This document shows, one piece after another, positions 45,085-54,052 of a DNA stretch of 64,000 nt. The translations under genes and the position numbers were made by a program. The notes under the pieces are model-generated. The model did not search any database. It worked only from the letters and a program-made list of their open reading frames with translations, and was not told the DNA's origin. Within the stretch, counting starts at the first letter, position 1. Each line of letters begins with the position of its first letter. Source of the stretch: Nitrosospira sp. Is2. GTDB lineage: Bacteria > Pseudomonadota > Gammaproteobacteria > Burkholderiales > Nitrosomonadaceae. The DNA is taken from NCBI RefSeq assembly GCF_033095785.1, contig NZ_CP137134.1, positions 1,736,001-1,800,000 on the forward strand. Reading direction: 5' to 3'.

Positions 45085-48000
45085 TCAGCTCCGTTCATAA
45101 GCCAGGACTGGCGCCAGCCATTTTTCCGTTTCTTCCACTGTCCAGCTCTTCCGCCGGGCGTAGTCTTCCACCTGGTCCTTGCCTATTTTCCCGATCGCGA
45201 AGTAGTCCGCTTCGGGGTGAGCAAAATAAAAACCCGATACCGCCGCGGTCGGCACCATGGCGTAGGATTCGGTTATGATAATGCCGGCGTTTTCCGGCGC
45301 CTTCAGCAGTTCGAATAATGGCCCCTTCTCGGTGTGGTCCGGGCAGGCGGGATAACCGGGAGCAGGGCGGATGCCGCGATACTCTTCCGCGACGAGCTGT
45401 TCGGTGCTCAGGTCTTCATCTTTGGCAAAACCCCAAAACTCCCGCCGTATCCGCCAGTGCATGTGCTCGGCGAAAGCCTCAGCCAGGCGATCGGCCAGCG
45501 CTTTCAGGATAATCGCGCTGTAATCGTCATGTGCCTCCTCAAACGCTTTTATCCGCGCGTCGATGCCGAGCCCGGCAGTAACGGCAAACGCCCCGATCGT
45601 ATCCCGGATACCCGTTTCCTTGGGCGCGACGAAATCTGCCAGGCACAGATTAGGGCGTCCGGGAGGCTTCGTGGTCTGCTGCCGCAAGTTGTGAAATGTC
45701 ATTGCCAACCGCGTACGCGCCTTATCCGCATAGATTTCTATATCGTCGCCATCGACCATGTTTGCCGGGAAAATGCCGAACACGGCATTGGCGGAAAGCC
45801 ACTTTTGTTCGACGATCTTCTTCAGCATGGCCTGCGCATCGCGGTAGAGCGTAGTGGCCGCCTCACCGACGACCTCGTCTTGCAGAATCGCGGGAAAGCG
45901 CCCCGACAATTCCCAAGCCTGAAAGAATGGCGTCCAGTCTATGAACGGGACGATCCTTTCGAGGGGATAATTTTTCAAGGACCTCACGCCGATAAAATCG
46001 GGCTCGGGCGGCGTGTACGAGGTCCAATCCGTCTTGAACGCGTTTGCACGTGCCTGCGCGATGGATAGCATCGGCGCCGGTCCTTTCTTGTTTTTATGCT
46101 GGGTGCGAACCCTCTCGTACTCAACCTGAATTTCCCGGACGTACTCCGTCCGTAAATCGTCTGACAGCAGGTTGCTGCATACGCTCACGGCCCGGCTTGC
46201 ATCCGGCACCCACACCGTCACGCCGCTATAATGCGGTGCCACTTTCACTGCCGTATGTACGCGAGAAGTGGTGGCGCCACCGATCAGCAGCGGAATCGTG
46301 AAGCCCTCGCGCTCCATTTCCTTCGCCACGTGCGCCATTTCTTCCAGCGAAGGCGTGATCAGGCCCGAAAGCCCGATCATATCCGCGTTCTCTCGCCTGG
46401 CCATATCCAGTATCTGGGCGGAAGGCACCATCACGCCCATATTGACGACCTCATAATTGTTGCACTGGAGCACCACGGTAACGATATTCTTGCCGATATC
46501 GTGCACATCGCCCTTGACCGTCGCGATCACGATTTTGCCCTTGGCCCTTGAATCGCCCGATAATTGCTTTTCCGCCTCGATGTACGGCAGCAGGTGTGCC
46601 ACGGCCTGTTTCATTACCCGGGCGGACTTGACTACCTGAGGCAGAAACATCTTGCCCGAGCCAAACAGGTCGCCGACCACGTTCATCCCGTTCATGAGCG
46701 GGCCCTCGATCACCTGAATCGGCCGTCCGCCTTGCTCGGCTATTTCCAGCCTCGCCGCCTCGGTATCCTCCACAATATAGGTAGTGATGCCCCTTACCAG
46801 CGCATGCGTCAGGCGCTGCTGTACCGGCTCATTCCGCCACGAGAGATCTTCCGTGTTCTCCTTGCTTTTTCCCTTGAAACTTTCGGCGAATTCGACCAGA
46901 CGCTCGGTAGGTGTTGCATCTCCGCCTTCCTTGGGCGAGCGGTTGAGCAGCACGTCCTCCACCCGCTCCAGCAAATCTTTGGGAATATCGGAGTAGACGC
47001 CCAGTTGCCCCGCGTTAACGATGCCCATGGTCATGCCCGCGCGCACCGCGTGGTAGAGAAACGCGCTATGGATCGCTTCCCGCACCGGTTCATTACCACG
47101 GAACGAGAATGATACATTGGATACCCCCCCGCTTACCTTGGCGTAGGGAAGCGTTTGCTTGATCAAGCGGGTGGCTTCGATGAAATCCACGCCATAATTG
47201 TTGTGTTCCTCGATGCCTGTGGCGACCGCGAAAATGTTCGGATCAAAAATGATGTCCTCAGGAGGGAAACCGACCTGATCGACCAGAAAGCGGTAGCAAC
47301 GCGTACAAATGTCCACCTTGCGTTGCAGCGTGTCGGCTTGGCCGGATTCGTCGAATGCCATCACAATGACTGCCGCGCCGTAGCGACGGGCGAGTTTGGC
47401 ATGCTCTAGGAACTCCGCTTCGCCTTCTTTCAAGCTGATCGAGTTGATGATCGCCTTGCCCTGCACGCATTTCAGTCCCGCGTCGATTACGGACCACTTG
47501 CTTGAATCGATCATCACGGGTACGCGGCTGATATCCGGTTCGGCGGCCAGCAGGTTCAGGAAGGTGACCATCGCCTTCTGCGAATCGAGCATCGCCTCGT
47601 CCATATTGATATCGATGATCTGCGCGCCGTTTTCCACCTGGTTGCGGGCGACGCTCAGCGCTTCCGCATAATTATTGTTCAGGATCAATCGGGAAAACGC
47701 TTTCGACCCCGTGACGTTGGTTCGCTCGCCGACGTTTACGAACAGCGAATCATCTCCGATGTTGAGAGGCTCAAGGCCGGAAAGGCGCAACTTTTTTGGA
47801 ATATCAGGCAGGGGCCGAGGTGCAATACCGTTTACCGCATCCGCGATGGCCTTAATGTGCGCGGGTGTAGTGCCGCAGCAGCCGCCGACAATATTCACAA
47901 AGCCGGATTGCGCAAATTCCTTGATCAGGCTGGCGGTATATTCCGGCGATTCATCATAGCCTGTCTCGGCCAGGGGGTTGGGTAGCCCGGCGTTAGGATG

Positions 48001-48819
48001 GGCGCTTACGTATATACCCGAGACACGCGAGAGTTCTTCGATGTAGGGGCGCATCAGTTCAGCCCCAAGCGCACAATTGAGCCCCACCGACAACGGGCGG
48101 GCATGGCTCACGGAGTTCCAGAAGGCTTCCGGTGTTTGTCCGGACAGCGTACGCCCGGACGCGTCGGTGATGGTCGCAGAAATCATCACGGGAACACGCA
48201 CGCCCTGATCCACGAAAAACTGGTCTATGGCAAACAGCGCAGCCTTGGCATTTAGCGTATCAAATATGGTTTCGACAAGGAGGATATCCGCTCCACCGTC
48301 GATCAGGCCGCGAATACTTTCCGTATAGTCGGTCACCAGTTGATCGAAGGTGATGCCGCGAAACCCAGGGTCGTTAACATCCGGAGAGATCGAAGCGGTT
48401 TTGGTGGTGGGCCCCAAAACGCCAGCCACAAAACGTGGCTTCTCCGGCATGCGTGCTTCGATGGCAACGGCCGCTTCCTTCGCCAGTTTTACCCCGGCAA
48501 AATTAAGCTCGTACACCAGATCCTGCATGTGGTAATCCGCCATCGACGCAGCGTTGGAATTAAACGTATTGGTCTCGACGATGTCCGCTCCAGCCTCGAG
48601 ATAAGCCTCGTGGATGGAACGGATGACCTGCGGCTGGGTAAGCGTAAGAAGGTCGTTATTTCCCCGGAGATCGTATGGAAAATCGGCAAAGCGTGCGCCA
48701 CGGTAGTCCGCTTCGTTGAGCTTGTGGCTCTGGATCATGGTTCCCATGGCTCCATCGAGCAACACGATGCGGCTTGCAAGAAGGCTTTTTAGCAATTCGG
48801 TACGGGGATTTTCATTCAT
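45085..48819 (-). CDS. metH: Methionine synthase, cobalamin-dependent (MetH)
   Basis: A 1244-residue enzyme of normal length with all four modules: homocysteine-binding barrel (GCCGTTPAHI zinc-site Cys), pterin-binding barrel (NVGERTNVTGSKAFSRL), cobalamin-binding domain with the DVHDIGKN His (about residue 770) and activation domain (RPAPGYPACPDHTEK). It methylates homocysteine using methyl-THF and B12, giving methionine for SAM. No SAH or cobalamin riboswitch was recognised in the leader. Confidence 0.97.
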   Translation of the reverse strand: MNENPRTELLKSLLASRIVLLDGAMGTMIQSHKLNEADYRGARFADFPYDLRGNNDLLTLTQPQVIRSIHEAYLEAGADIVETNTFNSNAASMADYHMQDLVYELNFAGVKLAKEAAVAIEARMPEKPRFVAGVLGPTTKTASISPDVNDPGFRGITFDQLVTDYTESIRGLIDGGADILLVETIFDTLNAKAALFAIDQFFVDQGVRVPVMISATITDASGRTLSGQTPEAFWNSVSHARPLSVGLNCALGAELMRPYIEELSRVSGIYVSAHPNAGLPNPLAETGYDESPEYTASLIKEFAQSGFVNIVGGCCGTTPAHIKAIADAVNGIAPRPLPDIPKKLRLSGLEPLNIGDDSLFVNVGERTNVTGSKAFSRLILNNNYAEALSVARNQVENGAQIIDINMDEAMLDSQKAMVTFLNLLAAEPDISRVPVMIDSSKWSVIDAGLKCVQGKAIINSISLKEGEAEFLEHAKLARRYGAAVIVMAFDESGQADTLQRKVDICTRCYRFLVDQVGFPPEDIIFDPNIFAVATGIEEHNNYGVDFIEATRLIKQTLPYAKVSGGVSNVSFSFRGNEPVREAIHSAFLYHAVRAGMTMGIVNAGQLGVYSDIPKDLLERVEDVLLNRSPKEGGDATPTERLVEFAESFKGKSKENTEDLSWRNEPVQQRLTHALVRGITTYIVEDTEAARLEIAEQGGRPIQVIEGPLMNGMNVVGDLFGSGKMFLPQVVKSARVMKQAVAHLLPYIEAEKQLSGDSRAKGKIVIATVKGDVHDIGKNIVTVVLQCNNYEVVNMGVMVPSAQILDMARRENADMIGLSGLITPSLEEMAHVAKEMEREGFTIPLLIGGATTSRVHTAVKVAPHYSGVTVWVPDASRAVSVCSNLLSDDLRTEYVREIQVEYERVRTQHKNKKGPAPMLSIAQARANAFKTDWTSYTPPEPDFIGVRSLKNYPLERIVPFIDWTPFFQAWELSGRFPAILQDEVVGEAATTLYRDAQAMLKKIVEQKWLSANAVFGIFPANMVDGDDIEIYADKARTRLAMTFHNLRQQTTKPPGRPNLCLADFVAPKETGIRDTIGAFAVTAGLGIDARIKAFEEAHDDYSAIILKALADRLAEAFAEHMHWRIRREFWGFAKDEDLSTEQLVAEEYRGIRPAPGYPACPDHTEKGPLFELLKAPENAGIIITESYAMVPTAAVSGFYFAHPEADYFAIGKIGKDQVEDYARRKSWTVEETEKWLAPVLAYERS

Positions 48820-49151
48820 CGCAAACGATAGGTTTCAGGTGGAGCCTGATTCTACCATGGCCCTATCCGTATTTTCCCCTGGGTGCAAGGACATAGAGCA
48901 GTGTATGGGACTCCAGGGCTCCAGGCGCTACGCCCAGCTGAAGTGGGAAAGAGGCCATCGTAAAATCCTTCAGCAACCAGGCGTTTCCAGTCCGCGCCAG
49001 ACTTAACTCCGGAAACGGGCAGAAAATAACAGGAAAATGCCTTGATTCGGGCCTGATCTTGACCTACAAAGTAGATGGAGGCTTCCATGGGCTTGAACAG
49101 CCGGCTTCGTCGCATCTTTGAATAGTCGCTCGCTGCCAGGACAACGAGAGG
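48820..49151. other. 332-base divergent gap
   Basis: Lies between the divergent metH and P-type ATPase genes, so promoters for both should be here. The metH side shows GGTAGAAT (about 48852-48859 on the reverse strand) as a candidate -10-like element without a well-spaced -35. An 87-codon minus-strand frame (48852-49115) shows no family pattern and I do not call it a gene. Confidence 0.4.
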
Positions 49152-52100
49152 ATGGTTGGTCTAGCATCCGCGCTCAAACTGTCACATAACGTTGATGATC
49201 CTCCTGCTAAGAAAATGACCATCCTCTCCGATCCTTTGAAGCGTGGCGAAGCTTTGAGGCTGCCGGTGGCGGAAGCTGAGCATCCCGTTCGAGTGCGTAT
49301 TGTTCACGCGGAGGTAAAGGGTCGCGCCAGGCTTAAAGTCAAAGGCTTGTATCGCTGCGAGCCAGTCAGGCTCAGGATCGAGTCCGCGTTGGTACGCGAC
49401 GCCGGGGTTAGACAGGTGAGCGCAAACGTTCTCACCGGCCGCGTATTGGTTGTTTTCGATCCCACGCGGACTGTTGAAGAAATCACTGTCCTGGTAGAAG
49501 CGCTGCTAGCCGCGGGACCTGCTGCAGCCGAGCAAAATACGGCTGCGAATATTCACCCGCTGCGTCCTTCGCAATTGGCGGTCTCTGCTAACGCCGGTCC
49601 GGCTTCTGTGCAAGACCGGGTGTCCTGGCACGCATTATCTCGCGGCGCGGTGCTAACAGCATTGGAAACTTCAAAGGATCGTGGGCTTAGCCAGGCCGCG
49701 GCGCAACGGAAACTGCGGCGCTTCGGACCCAACAGCTTGCCAGAGAGCCGACCTCGCTCGGGGTTGAGTATTTTTCTGGGGCAGTTCAAAAGCCTTCCGG
49801 TTGTTTTACTGGGAGCGTCGGCGGTGCTTTCCGCGGCGACGGGGGGGCTTGCCGATGCGGTGGTGATCCTTGGGGTCGTGATGATCAACGCGGGCACTGG
49901 CTATGTTACCGAAGCGCAGGCGGAGCGAACGATTAATGCGCTGGGACACATCCACCAACAGAACGCCAGCGTGATCCGTGACGGCCGTTTGGTCAAAGTG
50001 GAGGTTGAAGCCCTGGTGCCCGGCGATGTCCTGGTTCTGGTACCGGGGACCCGAGTAGCTGCCGACGGGAGAGTGCTGGAGTCGCGCAGCCTGATGGTGG
50101 ACGAGTCTGCGCTTACCGGAGAAAGCTTGCCGGTTATCAAGCGGGTGGAGACCCTGGACCAGACCGATGTGCCGCTGGGGGATCGGTTCAACATGGTGTA
50201 CAAGGGCACGGCCGTCACGGGGGGCAGTGGTCTGGCAGTGGTGGTGGGGACTGGCCGGTACACCGAAATCGGCGCCGTCCAGTTGCTCGTTGGCGAAACC
50301 CGGTCGCCGGAAACCCCGATGCAGACGCAGCTTGACGCGCTTGGCAATCAAATGGTGCTGCTATCCGCTGGCATCTGCGGAGTCGTGTTTTTGATCGGGC
50401 TCACGCGTGGATACGGCTGGCTACAAATGCTGAAGACATCGGTATCCCTTGCAGTTGCGGCAGTGCCGGAAGGCCTGCCCACCGTGGCGACGACCACTCT
50501 GGCGCTGGGCATCCGCAACATGCGCCGCCATCATGTGCTGGTGCGGCATCTGGACGCTGTGGAGACTTTAGGCGCCATGCAGGTGATCTGCCTGGACAAG
50601 ACCGGTACGCTTACCCTCAACCGAATGACCGTGCTGGCAGTGCACTGTGGCGGACGTCACATCACGCTCGCAAACGATATATTTCGCGACGGGGGCGTGA
50701 GAATGGACCCCGCCCAGAGTGATGAATTGCTGCGCCTGGCGCATGTGGCAGTCCTGTGCAACGAAACGGAGGTGAATGGCTCGGAAGGCGGGTATGAGCT
50801 CAAGGGCTCGGCCACTGAAAGTGCGCTGGTGCATCTCGCCATTGCCGCTGGCGTTCCAGTGGACGAGCTCCGACGGCAGTATCCACGATTGCGCGTGGAA
50901 TACCGTACCGAGAATCAGAACTACATGCGCACCGTGCATGCGGTGAAAGGAGACGGAATGTTGATCGCCGTCAAGGGCAGTCCAATCGAAGTGCTGGAGA
51001 TGTGTAACTGGTGGATCAAGGATGGAGTCCGCCTCCCGCTTACGGAAACAGATCGCGCCGCTATACGCATCGAAAATGATCGCATGGCTGCGGAAGCTCT
51101 GCGCGTGTTGGGATTTGCCTATGCGGAACTGGCGCAAGCCGATCAACCGGCCGCAGAAGAGCTCGTCTGGCTTGGATTGACCGGTATGGCGGACCCTTTG
51201 CGGGAGGGCGTCAGGGAGCTTATCGCTTTATTTCATCAAGCGGGGATAGATACGGTAATGATCACGGGCGATCAGAGCGCAACCGCCTACGCCATCGGTA
51301 AGGAGCTTGGACTGTCCCGCAGCGGGGAACTGGATATTCTCGATTCCACCAGACTTGAGCAACTGGATCAGGAGGTTCTCACCGGCCTCGCGCAGAAGGT
51401 TAATATCTTCTCCCGGGTCAGTCCCGCGAACAAACTCCAGATAATACAGGCGTTGCAACGAGGCGGCAAAGTCGCCGCCATGACGGGGGACGGAATAAAC
51501 GACGGGCCGGCGCTCAGAGCCGCCGACATCGGCGTGGCGATGGGTGAAACCGGCACGGATGTCGCCCGGAGTGTTTCTGACGTAGTACTGGAGGACGATA
51601 ATCTGCACACGATGATCGTCGCGATCTCGGAAGGTCGCACGATCTACAACAATATTCGCAAGTCAGTCCATTTTCTCACCGCTACCAATCTCTCCGAGAT
51701 CATGGTGATGCTCGGTTCCATCGGAAGCGGGCTCGGCACTCCGCTTACCACCATGCAGTTGTTGTGGATTAATCTGGTGACCGACATTTTTCCGGCCCTG
51801 GCGCTTGCCGTCGAGCCGCCCGAGCCAGACATTTTATGCCGGCCGCCAAGAGATCCGCGGGAACCTATCATAGGACCCGCCGACTTCAAGCGCTACGGGT
51901 TCGAATCGCTCACTATAACCGCAGGGTCGATGGCCAGTTACGGCTATGCGATTGCACGTTATGGGGTCGGGCCGCAGGCTGGCTCAGCTGCCTTCATGAC
52001 CCTGACCTTGGCGCAACTGTTGCATGCCTATAGTTGCCGTTCCGACCGCAACAGCATTTACGGCCGTGAAACGCTACAGTCCAATTCCTACCTTAATATG

Positions 52101-52331
52101 GCGGTTGGCGCAACCGCGGCATTGCAATTGGCGGCCGTGGCTGTACCGGGACTTAGAAGCCTGCTGGGGACCGCCATGCCGCGCCCCATGGATGTGGCAG
52201 TGATAACCGCGGGGTCAGGATTGCCCTTTCTACTGAACGAAGCGACCAAAGGGCGCCCTTCCAACCCCGCCAACCCTAGGGGACGGTTGCAGGCGCTTTC
52301 GCCTTCCTCCGGCGACACTGCAGGGGTCTAG
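49152..52331 (+). CDS. P2-type cation-transporting ATPase with N-terminal HMA2-like domain
   Basis: A 1059-residue P-type ATPase. Residues about 45-120 form a betalphabeta HMA2-like domain (VRIVHAEVKGRARLKVKG), then cation-ATPase N domain, actuator TGES (322-325), TM4 VPEGLP (Glu440), phosphorylation DKTGTLT (Asp482), KGSP nucleotide site, MTGDGIND (777-784) and TM5/TM6 residues Asn846-x-x-Glu849 and NLVTD (Asn874, Thr877, Asp878). These match the Ca2+/Mn2+ ATPase site II and most of site I; the TM8 Glu of SERCA is replaced (AQLLHAY). So export of Ca2+ or Mn2+ is inferred, not heavy metal by a P1B route. Start uncertain (AGGA ten bases before ATG 49152; ATG 49215 possible). Three bases before metK2. 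Confidence 0.85.
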   Translation: MVGLASALKLSHNVDDPPAKKMTILSDPLKRGEALRLPVAEAEHPVRVRIVHAEVKGRARLKVKGLYRCEPVRLRIESALVRDAGVRQVSANVLTGRVLVVFDPTRTVEEITVLVEALLAAGPAAAEQNTAANIHPLRPSQLAVSANAGPASVQDRVSWHALSRGAVLTALETSKDRGLSQAAAQRKLRRFGPNSLPESRPRSGLSIFLGQFKSLPVVLLGASAVLSAATGGLADAVVILGVVMINAGTGYVTEAQAERTINALGHIHQQNASVIRDGRLVKVEVEALVPGDVLVLVPGTRVAADGRVLESRSLMVDESALTGESLPVIKRVETLDQTDVPLGDRFNMVYKGTAVTGGSGLAVVVGTGRYTEIGAVQLLVGETRSPETPMQTQLDALGNQMVLLSAGICGVVFLIGLTRGYGWLQMLKTSVSLAVAAVPEGLPTVATTTLALGIRNMRRHHVLVRHLDAVETLGAMQVICLDKTGTLTLNRMTVLAVHCGGRHITLANDIFRDGGVRMDPAQSDELLRLAHVAVLCNETEVNGSEGGYELKGSATESALVHLAIAAGVPVDELRRQYPRLRVEYRTENQNYMRTVHAVKGDGMLIAVKGSPIEVLEMCNWWIKDGVRLPLTETDRAAIRIENDRMAAEALRVLGFAYAELAQADQPAAEELVWLGLTGMADPLREGVRELIALFHQAGIDTVMITGDQSATAYAIGKELGLSRSGELDILDSTRLEQLDQEVLTGLAQKVNIFSRVSPANKLQIIQALQRGGKVAAMTGDGINDGPALRAADIGVAMGETGTDVARSVSDVVLEDDNLHTMIVAISEGRTIYNNIRKSVHFLTATNLSEIMVMLGSIGSGLGTPLTTMQLLWINLVTDIFPALALAVEPPEPDILCRPPRDPREPIIGPADFKRYGFESLTITAGSMASYGYAIARYGVGPQAGSAAFMTLTLAQLLHAYSCRSDRNSIYGRETLQSNSYLNMAVGATAALQLAAVAVPGLRSLLGTAMPRPMDVAVITAGSGLPFLLNEATKGRPSNPANPRGRLQALSPSSGDTAGV

Positions 52332-52334
52332 GTC

Positions 52335-53522
52335 ATGAAGCAGGATTTCATGTTCAGCTCTGAATCCGTGACTGATGGCCACCCGGATAAGCTCTGCGAT
52401 CAAGTGAGTGATGCGCTTATCGATCGCTTTCTCCAGCAGGATCCCTTTTCGAAGGTCGTGGTGGAGTGCGCAGTGTCCAAGGGAATATTATTTATCGCTG
52501 CACGCTTCGCTTCCCTGGCCTCGGTTGACATTCCAGACGTGGCTCGACAGGTCATCGGTCAGATCGGCTACGAGCATGAGGATTTCAACGCGAAGGACTG
52601 CACTGTCATGACGAGTTTGATGGAACTACCGGTAACGCCCTACCCGAAACTGGATGAGCGCAAGATGAATGAGGAAGAGGTGGAAGCCGTAACCGCCAAG
52701 AACCAGGGCAATGTATTCGGTTTTGCTTGCAACCAGACCGCAGCCCTGATGCCGCTGCCCATCTGGCTCTCGCATAAACTTGCACGCCGGCTTGCAGCGG
52801 CACGTTTGCAGAAGCAGTTGGCCTATCTCGCTCCCGACGGAAAGACACAGGTGGGCGTGGAATACCGTGATGGCCAGCCTTACCGCATTCACTCGGTGAC
52901 CCTGGTGTCGAGTCAGCGGAGCGACACTCCGAGGGGAGTTCGGTCGTTGCGCGACGACCTCTACGAAAATGTGATCGAACCGGCATTCCTGGGCGAGAAA
53001 GTGCGCCCCGACGCACATACTCATGTTTTCATCAATCCGGACGGACCCATTATCGACGGAGGGCCGGCGCTGCACTCTGGGTTAACGGGGCGCAAGAATG
53101 CCATTGATACTTATGGCGAATACTCCCGTCAGTCCGAGTCGGCACTATCAGGTAAGGACCCGTCCCGGATCGACCGGGGCGGCGCCTATGCAGCCCGTTA
53201 CGCCGCAAAGAACGTGGTCGCGGCTGGCCTCGCGCAAGCTTGCGAGGTACATCTCGCGTATTCGATAGGGATTGCCAGGCCAGTCAGCGTGCAAGTCGAC
53301 TGCTTCGGTACCGGTCGCATTCCCGACGAGGAAATCGCGGCCCGCGTTCAGGCCCATTTCGATTTCCGCCCGGCCGGAATCATCCGCGCATTCAACTTGC
53401 GCTATCAACCCCAGGTGGTTCGCGGAGGCTTCTACCGCCGACTAGCGGTATACGGTCATGTGGGACGAATGGATGTTGGGCTGCCGTGGGAGCGGACCGA
53501 TAAGACGGCGTTACTGATTTAG
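52335..53522 (+). CDS. Divergent S-adenosylmethionine synthetase paralogue
   Basis: A 395-residue MetK homologue: SVTDGHPDKLCDQ with His16, KTQVGVEY (Lys170), SGLTGRKNAIDTYG (Arg253, Lys254), SGKDPSRID and AYAARYAAKNVVAAGLA. Compared with E. coli MetK it has Arg57 for Glu55, Asn123 for Asp118, His247 for Asp238, Ser248 for Cys239 and Arg278 for Lys269. These lie at substrate- and metal-binding positions, so activity or substrate may differ. It could still be a distinct active subfamily of SAM synthetase. Starts three bases after the ATPase stop, so the pair is translationally coupled. Probably not the only metK in the genome. Confidence 0.85.
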   Translation: MKQDFMFSSESVTDGHPDKLCDQVSDALIDRFLQQDPFSKVVVECAVSKGILFIAARFASLASVDIPDVARQVIGQIGYEHEDFNAKDCTVMTSLMELPVTPYPKLDERKMNEEEVEAVTAKNQGNVFGFACNQTAALMPLPIWLSHKLARRLAAARLQKQLAYLAPDGKTQVGVEYRDGQPYRIHSVTLVSSQRSDTPRGVRSLRDDLYENVIEPAFLGEKVRPDAHTHVFINPDGPIIDGGPALHSGLTGRKNAIDTYGEYSRQSESALSGKDPSRIDRGGAYAARYAAKNVVAAGLAQACEVHLAYSIGIARPVSVQVDCFGTGRIPDEEIAARVQAHFDFRPAGIIRAFNLRYQPQVVRGGFYRRLAVYGHVGRMDVGLPWERTDKTALLI

Positions 53523-53544
53523 AGGGTCTAATGGGTTGGACCCT
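53523..53544. terminator. Possible hairpin after the MetK paralogue
   Basis: AGGGTC (53523-53528) and GACCCT (53539-53544) are exact complements with a ten-base loop, directly after the stop codon. No T run follows, so rho-independent termination is not proven. Confidence 0.25.
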
Positions 53545-53607
53545 GTGCGCTACCATGTCATGTTCGCGCACTCATGCTTCGGACCGACCCCGTTAAAATC
53601 CTGATTA

Positions 53608-53970
53608 TTAGATCAGCGCTGCGACAAGAGCTGTGGCCGACCGTTCCAGGGCGGCCTCGACCAGTTTTTGCACGAAGGTGTCTGTCACCTTTTGCATGGG
53701 GTGGACTTCATAAGAGACATTGTGAGCGATATGCTCCACATTCCGAATATACCCTTGGTCGTGCAGGTTGTTCAGGATTGCGGTAGAGCTTACCACGCCC
53801 GCATCGTACTTGATCACAATGCTGCCCGTGATTATGCTGACGTCAGTCTCCAGAACGCCGTGCATTCCCTCCAGGCAGAGCTTCAATTGCCGGGCCCGGG
53901 ATGAGTTCTTCTTTAGCGCCGCAGTCTTTATGCGCAACCGGCCGGGTACGTGGTGAACATAAAAAGCCAT
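53608..53970 (-). CDS. HMA2-like domain protein
   Basis: A 120-residue protein starting MAFYVHHVPGRLRIKT, the HMA2 domain start (VxGRxRI), and continuing with HGVLETDVSIITGSIVIKYD, then an amphipathic C-terminal helix (TDTFVQKLVEAALERSATALVAALI). No CxxC is present, so classical heavy-metal binding is not expected. GGAGGG seven bases before ATG 53970 supports the start. Tail-to-tail with the MetK paralogue. Confidence 0.75.
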   Translation of the reverse strand: MAFYVHHVPGRLRIKTAALKKNSSRARQLKLCLEGMHGVLETDVSIITGSIVIKYDAGVVSSTAILNNLHDQGYIRNVEHIAHNVSYEVHPMQKVTDTFVQKLVEAALERSATALVAALI

Positions 53971-54052
53971 GTATTTGCCCTCCATTAGGATATCGTGTCC
54001 TTACGATGGCATTTAACCAGCTCTTTGTTACAGCTTGATTAAATATGGGGGG

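Noticed and set aside
48820..49000. SAH riboswitch upstream of metH
   Set aside because: The conserved helix-forming stretches of that riboswitch were not found.
48852..49115. 87-codon minus-strand frame before the ATPase
   Set aside because: No family pattern; it lies in the divergent promoter region.
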